Origin: UBA10906 sp049296695
GTDB taxonomy: Bacteria; Pseudomonadota; Gammaproteobacteria; Methylococcales; Methylomonadaceae
Reading direction: 5' to 3'
NCBI GenBank assembly: GCA_049296695.1
Contig: JBAQSX010000179.1
Span: 1-64,000, forward strand
Length of the DNA: 64,000 nucleotides
The first letter of the stretch is position 1, and each line of letters begins with the position of its first letter. Positions 1-7,913 of this stretch are shown here, in pieces. A model generated the notes under the pieces. The model saw only the letters and a program-made list of their open reading frames with translations, did not search any database and was not told the origin of the DNA. The position numbers and the translations under genes were made by a program.

Positions 1-102
1 GCTAAAAAGTTAGCTATTACCGCTTGCATGAGAAAGTTATTGGTTATTTTAAACTCCATTACTAAAAAAGATTGTGAATGGGATATAAACTACGCCAAAT
101 AA
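1..102 (+). pseudogene. IS110-family transposase, C-terminal end (cut by window edge)
   Basis: The first 33 codons are open from base 1 to a TAA at 100-102. They read as the typical end of IS110/IS116/IS902 transposases: an Ala-Lys-Lys-Leu-Ala start followed by CMRKLLVILN and a short tail. The gene begins upstream of the window, so I cannot tell whether the element is intact. Family assignment rests on this short C-terminal signature only. The bases after the stop (103-159) would contain the element's right end. IS110 elements lack long terminal inverted repeats, so the exact boundary is not visible. Confidence 0.6.
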
Positions 103-159
103 CTTTGACTTTTAACACAGTTGCTGGCAGTCGTTTTATAGATTATATCGAATTAAAAC

Positions 160-195
160 AAAAACCTGTTCTATTTTAAAATAGAACAGGTTTTT
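160..195. terminator. Perfect 18-bp inverted repeat, probable terminator
   Basis: Bases 160-177 are the exact reverse complement of 178-195. The arms begin with A5 and end with T5 around a CCTGTTCTA/TAGAACAGG core. A strong stem ending in a T-run is what an intrinsic terminator for the transposase end looks like. It lies 25 bp before the start of the kinase/phosphatase gene, so it also separates that gene from upstream transcription. Confidence 0.65.
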
Positions 196-219
196 CTATT
201 TTTCAAGCCATAAAAAATC

Positions 220-1938
220 ATGAAACAATTAAGTATAAGCCTCGCCCACGCCAGCGATAAAGGAATTAAAACCGATAATGAAGATTTTGTCGGCGCATTA
301 ATACCCAATGACAATCAATTATTCTATAAAGGTATTACCTTAGCTATTGCCGATGGTATGAGCGGCAGTGAAGCGGGTAAACAAGCTAGCCATTGTTGCG
401 TAGCGAGTTTTTTAAGCGATTATTACAGTACCCCCGATTCGTGGTCAGTCAAACAAGCAGGACAGAAAATATTATCTGCGACTAATTCATGGTTATATAG
501 TCAAGGACAAGTACGTTATCAATCCACTAAAGGCATGGTTAGCACTTTAAGTGTCTTAGTATTAAAATCCACCACCGCTTTTTTATTTCATATTGGTGAT
601 TCGCGTATTTATCGTTTAAGACAAGGACAATTAGAACAATTAACGCGAGACCATAGAATCTGGTTGGCTAATGATAAAAGTTATTTAAATAGAGCTATGG
701 GTATAGAGCCACGTTTAGAAGTGGATTATCAAGCCATTCCTTTAGAATTAAATGATGTATTTTTAATGACCACTGACGGTATTCATGATTTTATTGATGA
801 GAAAAGCTTAAAACAACTTTTATTAAGTGATACTAATTTAGAAAATTGCGCTCAAGCCATTTTACAACAAGCCAGTGATAATCACAGTGATGATAATTTA
901 AGTTGTCAATTAATTAAAATTGAAAGCCTACCTGAAATAAAAGAAGATGAAATTATTCGGCATCATCTCAATCTAGCCTTTCCGCCGCCTTTACAACAAG
1001 GTATGATGCTGGATAATTATCAAATTATTAGTGAATTACATGCCAGTAAACGCACCCAAATTTATAAAGCGTTAGATACGATTACTAATAGTTTAGTCGT
1101 TTTAAAAACCCCTTCGGTTTTTTATGATGATGATACCTATTATATTGAACATTTTTTACATGAAGAATGGGCAGGAAAACGCATTAATCATGAAAATATT
1201 TTAAAAGTAGTAAATAGCCATCATAAAAAAAGTTATCTCTATTATGTGACTGAATTTCTCGATGGCATCACTCTTAGAGACTGGCTATTTAATAATCCAA
1301 AACCCGATATTAAAACCGCTAGAAAACTCATTGAACAAATTGCTAAAGGTTTACGCGCTTTTCATCGTATGGAAATGTTGCATCAAGATTTAAAACCTGA
1401 AAATATTATGATTACTCATGAGGGTATTGTTAAAATTATTGATTTTGGCTCAGTTAAAATTGCAGGTATTGCTGAAATTTTGCCTTTAGATATCGAAGAT
1501 GATAACGTCTTAGGCACATTAAATTATACCGCCCCTGAATACCATTTAGGGCAACGTGCTTCTATTAAATCAGACTTATTTTCTTTAGGGGTGATTGCTT
1601 ATGAGATATTTAATAATGCACTGCCTTTTGGGCAAGATTTTCCTGAAAAACCAAACAAAGTTAATTTAGCTAAATTACATTATGTGCCTAGTTTTTATTG
1701 TAATGATATGATTCCACCGTGGTTAGATGGCGCGTTAAAAAAAGCCACGGCCTTAAATCCAGTATTGCGTTATGAGACCTTATCTGAATTTTTATACGAT
1801 TTAAGCACACCCAATCCTGCTTTTTTAAAAAACTCTGATTTTATTCCCTTAATAGAACGTAATCCTTTAGTATTTTGGAAAGTAACCACTTTAATTTTGT
1901 TATTAACTAATTTAATTTCTTTATGTGTGTTGCTTTAA
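220..1938 (+). CDS. Bifunctional PP2C phosphatase / Ser-Thr protein kinase, membrane-anchored
   Basis: 572 residues with two catalytic domains. Residues 1-235 are a PP2C-type phosphatase: DNEDF, ADGMSGSEAG, GDSRIYRL, TTDGIHDF and the late DNLSC metal-binding Asp. Residues about 265-530 are a Hanks-type kinase with catalytic loop HQDLKPENIM (HQD in place of HRD), IDFGS for DFG and APEY for APE. The glycine-rich loop is degenerate (ELHASKRTQIYKA, no GxGxxG), although a candidate VLK lysine follows. The last 22 residues form one hydrophobic segment, so the catalytic domains should face the cytoplasm. Such fusions are known as bifunctional kinase/phosphatases, and antagonistic control of shared substrates is the expected role. 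No substrate gene adjoins it. A repeat-filled gap separates it from the phosphomannomutase gene. Confidence 0.88.
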   Translation: MKQLSISLAHASDKGIKTDNEDFVGALIPNDNQLFYKGITLAIADGMSGSEAGKQASHCCVASFLSDYYSTPDSWSVKQAGQKILSATNSWLYSQGQVRYQSTKGMVSTLSVLVLKSTTAFLFHIGDSRIYRLRQGQLEQLTRDHRIWLANDKSYLNRAMGIEPRLEVDYQAIPLELNDVFLMTTDGIHDFIDEKSLKQLLLSDTNLENCAQAILQQASDNHSDDNLSCQLIKIESLPEIKEDEIIRHHLNLAFPPPLQQGMMLDNYQIISELHASKRTQIYKALDTITNSLVVLKTPSVFYDDDTYYIEHFLHEEWAGKRINHENILKVVNSHHKKSYLYYVTEFLDGITLRDWLFNNPKPDIKTARKLIEQIAKGLRAFHRMEMLHQDLKPENIMITHEGIVKIIDFGSVKIAGIAEILPLDIEDDNVLGTLNYTAPEYHLGQRASIKSDLFSLGVIAYEIFNNALPFGQDFPEKPNKVNLAKLHYVPSFYCNDMIPPWLDGALKKATALNPVLRYETLSEFLYDLSTPNPAFLKNSDFIPLIERNPLVFWKVTTLILLLTNLISLCVLL

Positions 1939-2239
1939 TAAAATCTTATTGTCAGAATCAGGATTAAAGGATTCGCAAGATGTTAATATCTTGCGAATCC
2001 TAAAATCTTGAAAATCCTGATTCTGACAAGAATTAATTACCCGTTTATAATTATCCGCTTGTCAGACGTTGCAGTGCAACGTCTCTACATTAATAATCCA
2101 TTTTTCTATAACTACCTAGTTTGTTTGCGTCTGAATCAGAATTTTTAAGATTACAGAATAAATTCTGTAAATCTTGTAAATTCTGTAAATCCTGATTCAG
2201 ACAATAGAATAATTAAAATCACCTTTTTCTCTAATTGAT
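1939..2239. repeat. Intergenic gap with two family-A hairpins and one family-B palindrome
   Basis: This 301-bp gap has no gene. Family A copies lie at 1951-2027 (ends GTCAGAATCAGGATT and AATCCTGATTCTGAC) and 2129-2202 (ends GTCTGAATCAGAATT and its near complement). Both can fold end to end, and inner segments repeat the words TTCTGTAAATC and GATTTACAGAA. Family B at 2064-2088 is a compact palindrome, GACGTTGC-AGT-GCAACGTC, with a second copy near 63783. The promoter and ribosome site of the phosphomannomutase gene should lie in the last 40 bases, which hold no strong Shine-Dalgarno. Confidence 0.75.
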
Positions 2240-3622
2240 ATGACTACTTTAAGTTGTTTTAAAGCCTACGATATTCGAGGCAGATTACCCGACCAATTAA
2301 ATACTGATATTGCCTATCGTATTGGCAGAGCCTATACACAAAGTATTCGACCGCAACGCGTTATTATTGGACGTGATAATCGCTTATCGAGTCATGAATT
2401 AGCGCACGCTTTAGCGTTGGGTTTACAAGACGCTGGGGTTGATGTTTTTGATATTGGCTTATGTGGCACTGAAGAAGTTTATTTTGCCACTTTTGATTAT
2501 AAAACCAATGGACTGGCAATGGATGGAGGGATTATGGTGACTGCCAGTCATAATCCAAAGAATTATAACGGTATGAAATTAGTGCGTGAATTCAGTAAAC
2601 CCATTAGTGGTGATACTGGCTTGCGCGATATTGAGCAATTAGTACAAGATAATACTTTTTCAGCACCTGCAAAATTGCGCGGTGAACATTATTTTATTAA
2701 TAATAGCAAAGATTATACTGAGCATTTACTGAGTTATATTAATATTGATGCTTTACAGGCTTTAAAAATCGTTGTTAATGCAGGTAATGGCGCGGCGGGA
2801 CATGTTATTGATAATTTAGAAAAGTATTTACCGCAATTAAGTTTTATTAAAATTAATCATGAGCCTAATGGTGAGTTTCCAAACGGTATTCCTAATCCTT
2901 TATTACCCGAAAATAGAATTAGCACCATTGAAGCCATTCAAAGCAATCAAGCTGATTTAGGGATTGCGTGGGATGGGGATTTTGATCGCTGTTTTTTATT
3001 TGATGCCCAAGGGCGTTTTATTGAAGGTTATTATATTGTCGGTTTATTGGCTAAAGCTTTTTTACAACGCTATCCCAATGAAAAAATTATTCATGACCCA
3101 CGTTTAACTTGGAATACTTTGGCAATCGTTAAACAATTATCAGGTGTGGCGATTCAAAGTAAAACAGGTCATGCTTTTATTAAAGAACGAATGCGTTTAG
3201 AAAATGCGGTTTATGGCGGTGAAATGAGTGCGCATCATTATTTCCGCGAATTTAGTTATTGTGATAGTGGCATGATTCCGTGGTTATTAGTGATTGCTTT
3301 AATGAGTCAGCATCATAAAACCTTAGCGCAATTAGTTGATGAGGCGATGGCATTATTTCCTGCCAGTGGTGAAATTAATCGCACTATTGAAAATCCCGCC
3401 CAAGTATTGGCTGAAATAGAAAAACATTATCTCGATACTGCGGATAATTTAGATTTTACCGATGGCTTAAGCATGGAATTTAAAAACTGGCGATTTAATT
3501 TACGCTGTTCTAATACTGAAGCCTTAGTACGTTTAAATGTAGAAAGTCGTGGTGATGAGGTATTAATGCGTGAAAAAACGGAGGAATTATTGGCATTATT
3601 AACTAAATTTTCTAGTCATTAA
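2240..3622 (+). CDS. manB: Phosphomannomutase/phosphoglucomutase
   Basis: 460 residues, normal length for the alpha-D-phosphohexomutase family. The catalytic phosphoserine loop TASHNP is at residues 101-106 (Ser103). The magnesium loop is DGDFDR, the sugar-recognition loop GEMSAHHYF is typical of ManB/CpsG/AlgC enzymes, and the C-terminal phosphate site is RCSNTEALVR. It interconverts mannose-6-phosphate and mannose-1-phosphate, and possibly the glucose phosphates, supplying GDP-mannose for surface polysaccharide. No glycosyltransferase genes adjoin it. The symbol could equally be cpsG or algC, and substrate preference cannot be read from the sequence. Confidence 0.92.
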   Translation: MTTLSCFKAYDIRGRLPDQLNTDIAYRIGRAYTQSIRPQRVIIGRDNRLSSHELAHALALGLQDAGVDVFDIGLCGTEEVYFATFDYKTNGLAMDGGIMVTASHNPKNYNGMKLVREFSKPISGDTGLRDIEQLVQDNTFSAPAKLRGEHYFINNSKDYTEHLLSYINIDALQALKIVVNAGNGAAGHVIDNLEKYLPQLSFIKINHEPNGEFPNGIPNPLLPENRISTIEAIQSNQADLGIAWDGDFDRCFLFDAQGRFIEGYYIVGLLAKAFLQRYPNEKIIHDPRLTWNTLAIVKQLSGVAIQSKTGHAFIKERMRLENAVYGGEMSAHHYFREFSYCDSGMIPWLLVIALMSQHHKTLAQLVDEAMALFPASGEINRTIENPAQVLAEIEKHYLDTADNLDFTDGLSMEFKNWRFNLRCSNTEALVRLNVESRGDEVLMREKTEELLALLTKFSSH

Positions 3623-3685
3623 CGGTATTTTCGGTTATAAAACGGCGCGGTTCACGCACTTTTATATAATCACGAGGAGAATTTA

Positions 3686-4219
3686 ATGTTTAAGAAAATC
3701 ATGTTATTAGCACTTGTAATGGGTAGTAGCTTTAGCGTTGCGCAAGCGGCAACTATATTAACCACAGCTGAGCAAACCGATATGATTGCCGCGCATACCA
3801 AATGGCGCACCACAGTTAATGTTCCTGCTTTAACATGGTCCAGCACTTTAGCGGATACCGCGCAAGCGTGGGCAGATTCATTAAAAACAAAACAAGCCTG
3901 TAAACCTGCACACAGTGGTGCGACTGGGTTGGGTGAAAACTTATTTTGGGCCAGTGCTTTGATGTATTCTAACGGCACAACCCAAGCGCAAGCGGTGACT
4001 TCAACACAAGTCACCGATGCGTGGGGCAATGAAAGCAAAGATTATACTTACAGTACAAATACTTGTGCTACAGGTAAAGTCTGTGGTCACTACACCCAAG
4101 TTGTTTGGAAAGCGACCACGCAAGTGGGTTGTGGTAAGGCGGTGTGTGCGGATAATACGCAAATTTGGGTATGCAATTACACCCCACAAGGTAATTTTGT
4201 AGGTAAAAAACCTTATTAA
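3686..4219 (+). CDS. Secreted CAP (SCP/PR-1) domain protein
   Basis: 177 residues. The N-terminus is a signal peptide (MFKKIMLLALVMGSSFSVAQA, cleavage expected after residue 21), with a good ribosome site (GAGGAG) just upstream at 3674-3679. The mature part is a single CAP domain: HTKWR near the start, then GENLFWAS, CGHYTQVVWK and CNYTPQGN, which are the classical CAP signature blocks. Six cysteines remain in the mature protein, fitting three disulfides as in plant PR-1 proteins. It is presumably periplasmic or secreted. Bacterial CAP proteins have varied and mostly unknown roles, and neighbours give no hint here. Confidence 0.88.
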   Translation: MFKKIMLLALVMGSSFSVAQAATILTTAEQTDMIAAHTKWRTTVNVPALTWSSTLADTAQAWADSLKTKQACKPAHSGATGLGENLFWASALMYSNGTTQAQAVTSTQVTDAWGNESKDYTYSTNTCATGKVCGHYTQVVWKATTQVGCGKAVCADNTQIWVCNYTPQGNFVGKKPY

Positions 4220-4409
4220 ATAACAGAAGTTACGCAAGGTTGTTAAAAACGGTATTGTAGGGGCAAATTATTATTTGCCCTTATACAACGAGGGTTGTGT
4301 GATTTGCCCCTACATTTATAACCTTTGCTTCAATGTAGGGGCAACCTGTTTACCCTTAATAACAAACAATTGTGACTTAGGGCAAAAGATGTTTTGCCCC
4401 TACTCCAGT
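4220..4409. repeat. Two tandem family-C hairpins between convergent genes
   Basis: Family C elements start GTAGGGGCAAA and end TTTGCCCCTAC. Copies lie at 4257-4313 and 4334-4403. They are preceded by the family-E word (about 4218-4255), CAGAAGTTACGCAAGGTTG, followed by TTAAAAACGGTATT. The same E-then-C order recurs at 38249-38342, so E plus C behaves as one unit. The gap lies between the CAP gene and queC, which converge, so the hairpins may also end transcription. Confidence 0.75.
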
Positions 4410-5081
4410 TTAACTATAGCGGGTTACATCAATAAGTCCCGCCTCTTCAAAACCTGCTTTGCGCAAGCGACACGCATCACACTGACCACAAGCCCGCCCC
4501 TCGCTATCGGCTGAATAACACGAAACGGTTCGCGCATAATCCACACCCAACGCTGTGCCTTGCGCGATGATTTGCGCTTTGCTTAAGTCTATCAAGGGCG
4601 TGTGAATAGTAAAATCTTGCCCTTCAACCCCTGCTTTGGTGGCGAGATTGGCAAGTGTTTGAAACGCTTTAATAAATTCAGGTCGGCAATCGGGATAACC
4701 TGAATAATCCACCGCATTTACGCCGATAAAAATATCATGTAGTTTTAAAACCTCAGCCCAACCTAAGGCAAAAGATAGAAAAATAGTATTACGCGCAGGC
4801 ACATAGGTGACGGGAATCCCCGCGCTAAGCGTATGCGGCACGGCGATATGACTGTCAGTTAAAGCTGAACCACCGATTGCACCCAAGCCTAAAGGGATGA
4901 TTTTATGGTCAGCGACTTGGTAATCTTGGGCGATTTTAGCGGCGGCTATGAGTTCTGCGTTATGGCGTTGTCCATAATCAAAACTGAGTGCATAGCAAGT
5001 ATAGCCTTGGGCTTTGGCAAGGGCTAAGACGGTAATAGAATCTAATCCGCCTGATAATAAAACAATGGCTTTTTTGGACAT
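4410..5081 (-). CDS. queC: 7-cyano-7-deazaguanine synthase
   Basis: 223 residues, standard QueC length. The N-terminal PP-loop ATP-binding motif is LSGGLDSIT at residues 9-17. The C-terminal zinc site is four cysteines in CYSADSEGRACGQCDACR. QueC converts 7-carboxy-7-deazaguanine to preQ0 with ATP and ammonia, for queuosine in tRNA. In many gammaproteobacteria queE and queC end the tol-pal gene string. Here they are separated by the ptuA-ptuB pair. Nothing in the sequence suggests it is the QueC-like protein of a defence system rather than the housekeeping enzyme. Confidence 0.95.
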   Translation of the reverse strand: MSKKAIVLLSGGLDSITVLALAKAQGYTCYALSFDYGQRHNAELIAAAKIAQDYQVADHKIIPLGLGAIGGSALTDSHIAVPHTLSAGIPVTYVPARNTIFLSFALGWAEVLKLHDIFIGVNAVDYSGYPDCRPEFIKAFQTLANLATKAGVEGQDFTIHTPLIDLSKAQIIAQGTALGVDYARTVSCYSADSEGRACGQCDACRLRKAGFEEAGLIDVTRYS

Positions 5082-5094
5082 AGTGGTTTTGAAA

Positions 5095-5832
5095 TTAAAG
5101 TGTTTTTAAAATAGTTTCTATGGCAATACAAAAAGGAAAAAAATGACCATCTTCTTTTTTGTTTTTAATTATTGGAAGTAATTCTTCTATTTCTTCTTTG
5201 GAAATACCTTGTATAAATCCATCTATAAATTCACCACGCATTTCGCGTAATGATTTATTATCTAAATTCAAAATACGAATAGCATCTTTCCCCTCATTCG
5301 TGTCAGATTGAATAATAACAAGCGATTTATTATTGTTATCTGGAGAAACGACTTTAATATATTTAAAATGATTTTCACATTGTGTATCTAAAGGACTAAT
5401 AGGAAGCGAGCTATTATCTTTTTTAGCACCACAATAAACAGGAGTTCTTTGTGCTTTAGGTATGTTCTTTACAGACTCATTAGCTCTATCCTCATCACCG
5501 CCATCACAACAAGCCAGCATATTGTCATAATTAAACATTTTTATAGGTGATGTCTTTCGTGATTCAAGATGCTCAATAATAGTAAATTTATTTACCTCAA
5601 TTTCTTTTTGACAATAACAACAAATATAGCCTTGTTCTTGTAAAAGTGATTTTTTTACTGATTTTTTATCATCACCTGAAAGTTTCTCCCAAACTGCTGT
5701 TTTCTCTTTGCCTGAAAGATTTTTCCAATTGACTATTTCAGGAGAATTTTCTAAATCTTCTTCTGTTAATTGGTATTGTTCTTTCCATTGTTCAAATTCA
5801 AATGGTGATTTTGATTTAATAATGTATTTCAT
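5095..5832 (-). CDS. ptuB: HNH nuclease, PtuB-like (Septu)
   Basis: 245 residues with a TIGR02646-like HNH core: CCYCQKEI (residues 70-77), IEHLESRK, then YDNMLACCDGG. These pairs of cysteines and the histidine are the metal and catalytic positions of this HNH group. It overlaps the ATPase gene by 4 bp (ATGA), so the two are translationally coupled. In Septu systems PtuA is an ABC-type ATPase and PtuB the HNH effector that cleaves nucleic acid during phage infection. The same HNH family also serves in retron Ec78-type systems, but I see no reverse transcriptase or msr/msd structure nearby. Function is inferred from family and pairing. Confidence 0.78.
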   Translation of the reverse strand: MKYIIKSKSPFEFEQWKEQYQLTEEDLENSPEIVNWKNLSGKEKTAVWEKLSGDDKKSVKKSLLQEQGYICCYCQKEIEVNKFTIIEHLESRKTSPIKMFNYDNMLACCDGGDEDRANESVKNIPKAQRTPVYCGAKKDNSSLPISPLDTQCENHFKYIKVVSPDNNNKSLVIIQSDTNEGKDAIRILNLDNKSLREMRGEFIDGFIQGISKEEIEELLPIIKNKKEDGHFFPFCIAIETILKTL

Positions 5833-7172
5833 TTTTTAAGTAACTGCTTCCGTGCCAAAATACCATTTGCGCGATAAAAAAGAGGGTCATCTTTATCCAA
5901 TTTTTTATCTTCAACCAGTTTATCAAGTTCTATTCTTATTTTATTGGCTTCTTCCAGTTCATTTTTAGCTAATAATAAAAAATAGTCATCGGATAGTTTT
6001 TGAATATCATCAGGGCGTTTAGTAATATCCATGATTTCATCCAAAATATCACTGGAATCTCTGCCAATCGGATTACTTGATGGTTGATATAATTGATTAT
6101 CTTTTAAGATAAATATATCATCTTTGTGAACACGACTTAAAACTTGTGGTGAATGTGTGGTCACAATAAATTGAATATTGCGAAAGGTTTTTTGCAAAGC
6201 AGGTAATACTTCGCGTTGCCATTGTGGGTGTAAGTGCATATCAATTTCATCAATTAATACAATACCATTTCCCATTAATGGATTATCTAATTGGGGATTC
6301 ATAATGGCTAAACGCCGCGCTATATCACCAGTTAAAGCTAATAATGATTTTTCACCTTGAGATAATTGTAATACATTCAATGTATTATAATAACCGCCTT
6401 TATCAACCAGCATTTTTAATCGTGGTTTTCGTTGTATGCGTAGATTATCAAAACTAGGCATACATAGTGTGATAGCATCTCGAACAGCAGTAAGCTGTAT
6501 ATCTTTATAAAGATGCCCTTTATCTAATTCAAAAATTTTACCTAAATCTGCATCAGGATTATCAATATAATATTTGTGTATCTCTGAATTCCAATTATTT
6601 TTGGTTTCATTTTCTGCATCTTCTCTGTCTCTAAACCATTCAAAGAAACGCTGAAAATCGACGCTTTTCTGTGAGAGAGCATTATCGTAACCATCTAATT
6701 GTTCAAATTTGTGTCGTGTTTTTATTTTTAAAGGAACATCTAATACTGTTCTTTCAACTGGATAATAAATAATCAGTGGAAATGAAGATTCATTGTTTTC
6801 AGTAAATTGTGTCCGATAAATATCGGCTAATTTAGAACTTTCTGTTAATGCACTTTCATATTTACTTTTTTTACCTTCTGCTGTTTTAGCTAATGTCCAT
6901 TGAAAGGTTTTATCTTGTTCTTTAACTGCCAGTGAAATTTGCGTAGCGTTTGTTCCATTTAAAATATCCAAATCTTCAATCGGACTACCACTACCACGCT
7001 CACGCTTTATCCTTGCCACAAGCCAACTTAATGACAAAGCCAATGATTTTAAAATAGTTGTTTTTCCCGCGCCGTTATTACCAATAAATACAGCTAAATT
7101 GGATTCTGGAAAGCTAATTTTCAAATCTCCAAAGGAGCAAAAATTTTTAAGGGTTAATTGTTCAATACGCAT
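5829..7172 (-). CDS. ptuA: AAA/RecF-like ATPase, PtuA-like (Septu)
   Basis: 447 residues of an ABC-type ATPase in the OLD/RecF style. Walker A is GNNGAGKTTILKS (about residues 32-44), the signature is LSQGEKSLLAL, Walker B is VLIDEIDMHLHPQW and the H-loop is VTTHSPQVLS. No TOPRIM domain follows, unlike OLD nucleases, and the nuclease is supplied by the overlapping downstream gene. It starts 3 bp after the queE stop on the same strand, so it is probably co-transcribed with queE. Together with the next gene it matches the two-gene Septu defence layout. Exact subtype assignment needs a profile search. Confidence 0.8.
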   Translation of the reverse strand: MRIEQLTLKNFCSFGDLKISFPESNLAVFIGNNGAGKTTILKSLALSLSWLVARIKRERGSGSPIEDLDILNGTNATQISLAVKEQDKTFQWTLAKTAEGKKSKYESALTESSKLADIYRTQFTENNESSFPLIIYYPVERTVLDVPLKIKTRHKFEQLDGYDNALSQKSVDFQRFFEWFRDREDAENETKNNWNSEIHKYYIDNPDADLGKIFELDKGHLYKDIQLTAVRDAITLCMPSFDNLRIQRKPRLKMLVDKGGYYNTLNVLQLSQGEKSLLALTGDIARRLAIMNPQLDNPLMGNGIVLIDEIDMHLHPQWQREVLPALQKTFRNIQFIVTTHSPQVLSRVHKDDIFILKDNQLYQPSSNPIGRDSSDILDEIMDITKRPDDIQKLSDDYFLLLAKNELEEANKIRIELDKLVEDKKLDKDDPLFYRANGILARKQLLKK

Positions 7173-7175
7173 GAC

Positions 7176-7820
7176 TTATTTTCCTTTAGCATCTTGCCAT
7201 AATAATTTATGTAACTGCACTTGAAAACGCACAGACAATCTATCTCTTAAAATCTTTTCAGCCAATTCAGTTGGGTTTTGTTTCTCAGCCACAGGTGAAA
7301 ATAATAATTCACAGCGATTCATTAAATCATATTGCTCAATAATCGCTTTTGACCATTGATAATCTTCATCATCGGCAATCACAAATTTAACCTGATCATG
7401 CGCGGTTAAAAAGTCGATATTATTATATAAATTACGCTCACATTCCGTTGAACTAGGGGTTTTTAAATCCATGACTTTACTAACCGCAATAGGCACAAGT
7501 GATATATTTAACGCGCCGCTGGTTTCTAAAGAGACCTTATAATTCTGTTCAACTAATAATTGCAATAATTGCAAACAACCCGCCATTTGCGCTAAAGGCT
7601 CACCCCCTGTCACGGTAATATAACGACAATTATACTGGCTTACTTGAGCGAGTATTTCTTCAAGTGTCATTTTAATACCACCTGTAAAAGCATAAGCAGT
7701 ATCGCAATAATTACAGCGCAATGGGCAACCCGTTAAACGAATAAAAACCGTGGGAATACCAACAGTATTGGCTTCGCCTTGCAGGGAATAAAAAATTTCA
7801 GTAATGCGTAAAGTAGTCAC
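7176..7820 (-). CDS. queE: 7-carboxy-7-deazaguanine synthase (radical SAM)
   Basis: 214 residues. The N-terminal FYSLQGEANTVGIPTVFIRL is typical of QueE, followed by the radical SAM cluster CPLRCNYCDTAYAF (C-x3-C-x2-C) and the glycine motif TVTGGEPLAQ. It converts 6-carboxy-tetrahydropterin to 7-carboxy-7-deazaguanine for the queuosine pathway. Upstream, at 7847-7892, a long hairpin separates it from cpoB. Downstream the ptuA start is only 3 bp away. The QueD and FolE steps are not in this window. Confidence 0.94.
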   Translation of the reverse strand: MTTLRITEIFYSLQGEANTVGIPTVFIRLTGCPLRCNYCDTAYAFTGGIKMTLEEILAQVSQYNCRYITVTGGEPLAQMAGCLQLLQLLVEQNYKVSLETSGALNISLVPIAVSKVMDLKTPSSTECERNLYNNIDFLTAHDQVKFVIADDEDYQWSKAIIEQYDLMNRCELLFSPVAEKQNPTELAEKILRDRLSVRFQVQLHKLLWQDAKGK

Positions 7821-7846
7821 AATAAAATCGCTAGGTTTATAAAGAG

Positions 7847-7892
7847 AAAAATCCTTGCAAACCTTTTAAAACAAAAGGTCTGCAAGGATTTT
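7847..7892 (-). terminator. Long hairpin between cpoB and queE
   Basis: The arms AAAATCCTTGCA(A)ACC and GGTCTGCAAGGATTTT pair over about 19 bases with one mismatch and a short A/T loop. On the minus strand it lies after the cpoB stop and 27 bp before the queE start, with a short T-run, so a terminator or attenuator between the envelope genes and queE is plausible. Confidence 0.55.
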
Positions 7893-7913
7893 AGAGTGGG
7901 CTTTAAAAAGGGG

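Noticed and set aside
3670..4038. Open frame opposite the CAP-domain gene
   Set aside because: It is antisense to a gene with a signal peptide, ribosome site and clear family motifs.
4275..4514. 79-codon frame across the family-C hairpins and the 3' end of queC
   Set aside because: Half of it is repeat sequence and half is antisense to conserved QueC codons.
5095..7172. Considered as part of a retron (Ec78-like ATPase plus HNH)
   Set aside because: No reverse transcriptase gene or msr/msd-like structure is found on either side.
4410..7820. Considered as a Qat-type defence system because of QueC beside an ATPase
   Set aside because: QatB and TatD-like QatD proteins are missing, QueC looks like the housekeeping enzyme, and ATPase plus HNH fits Septu better.
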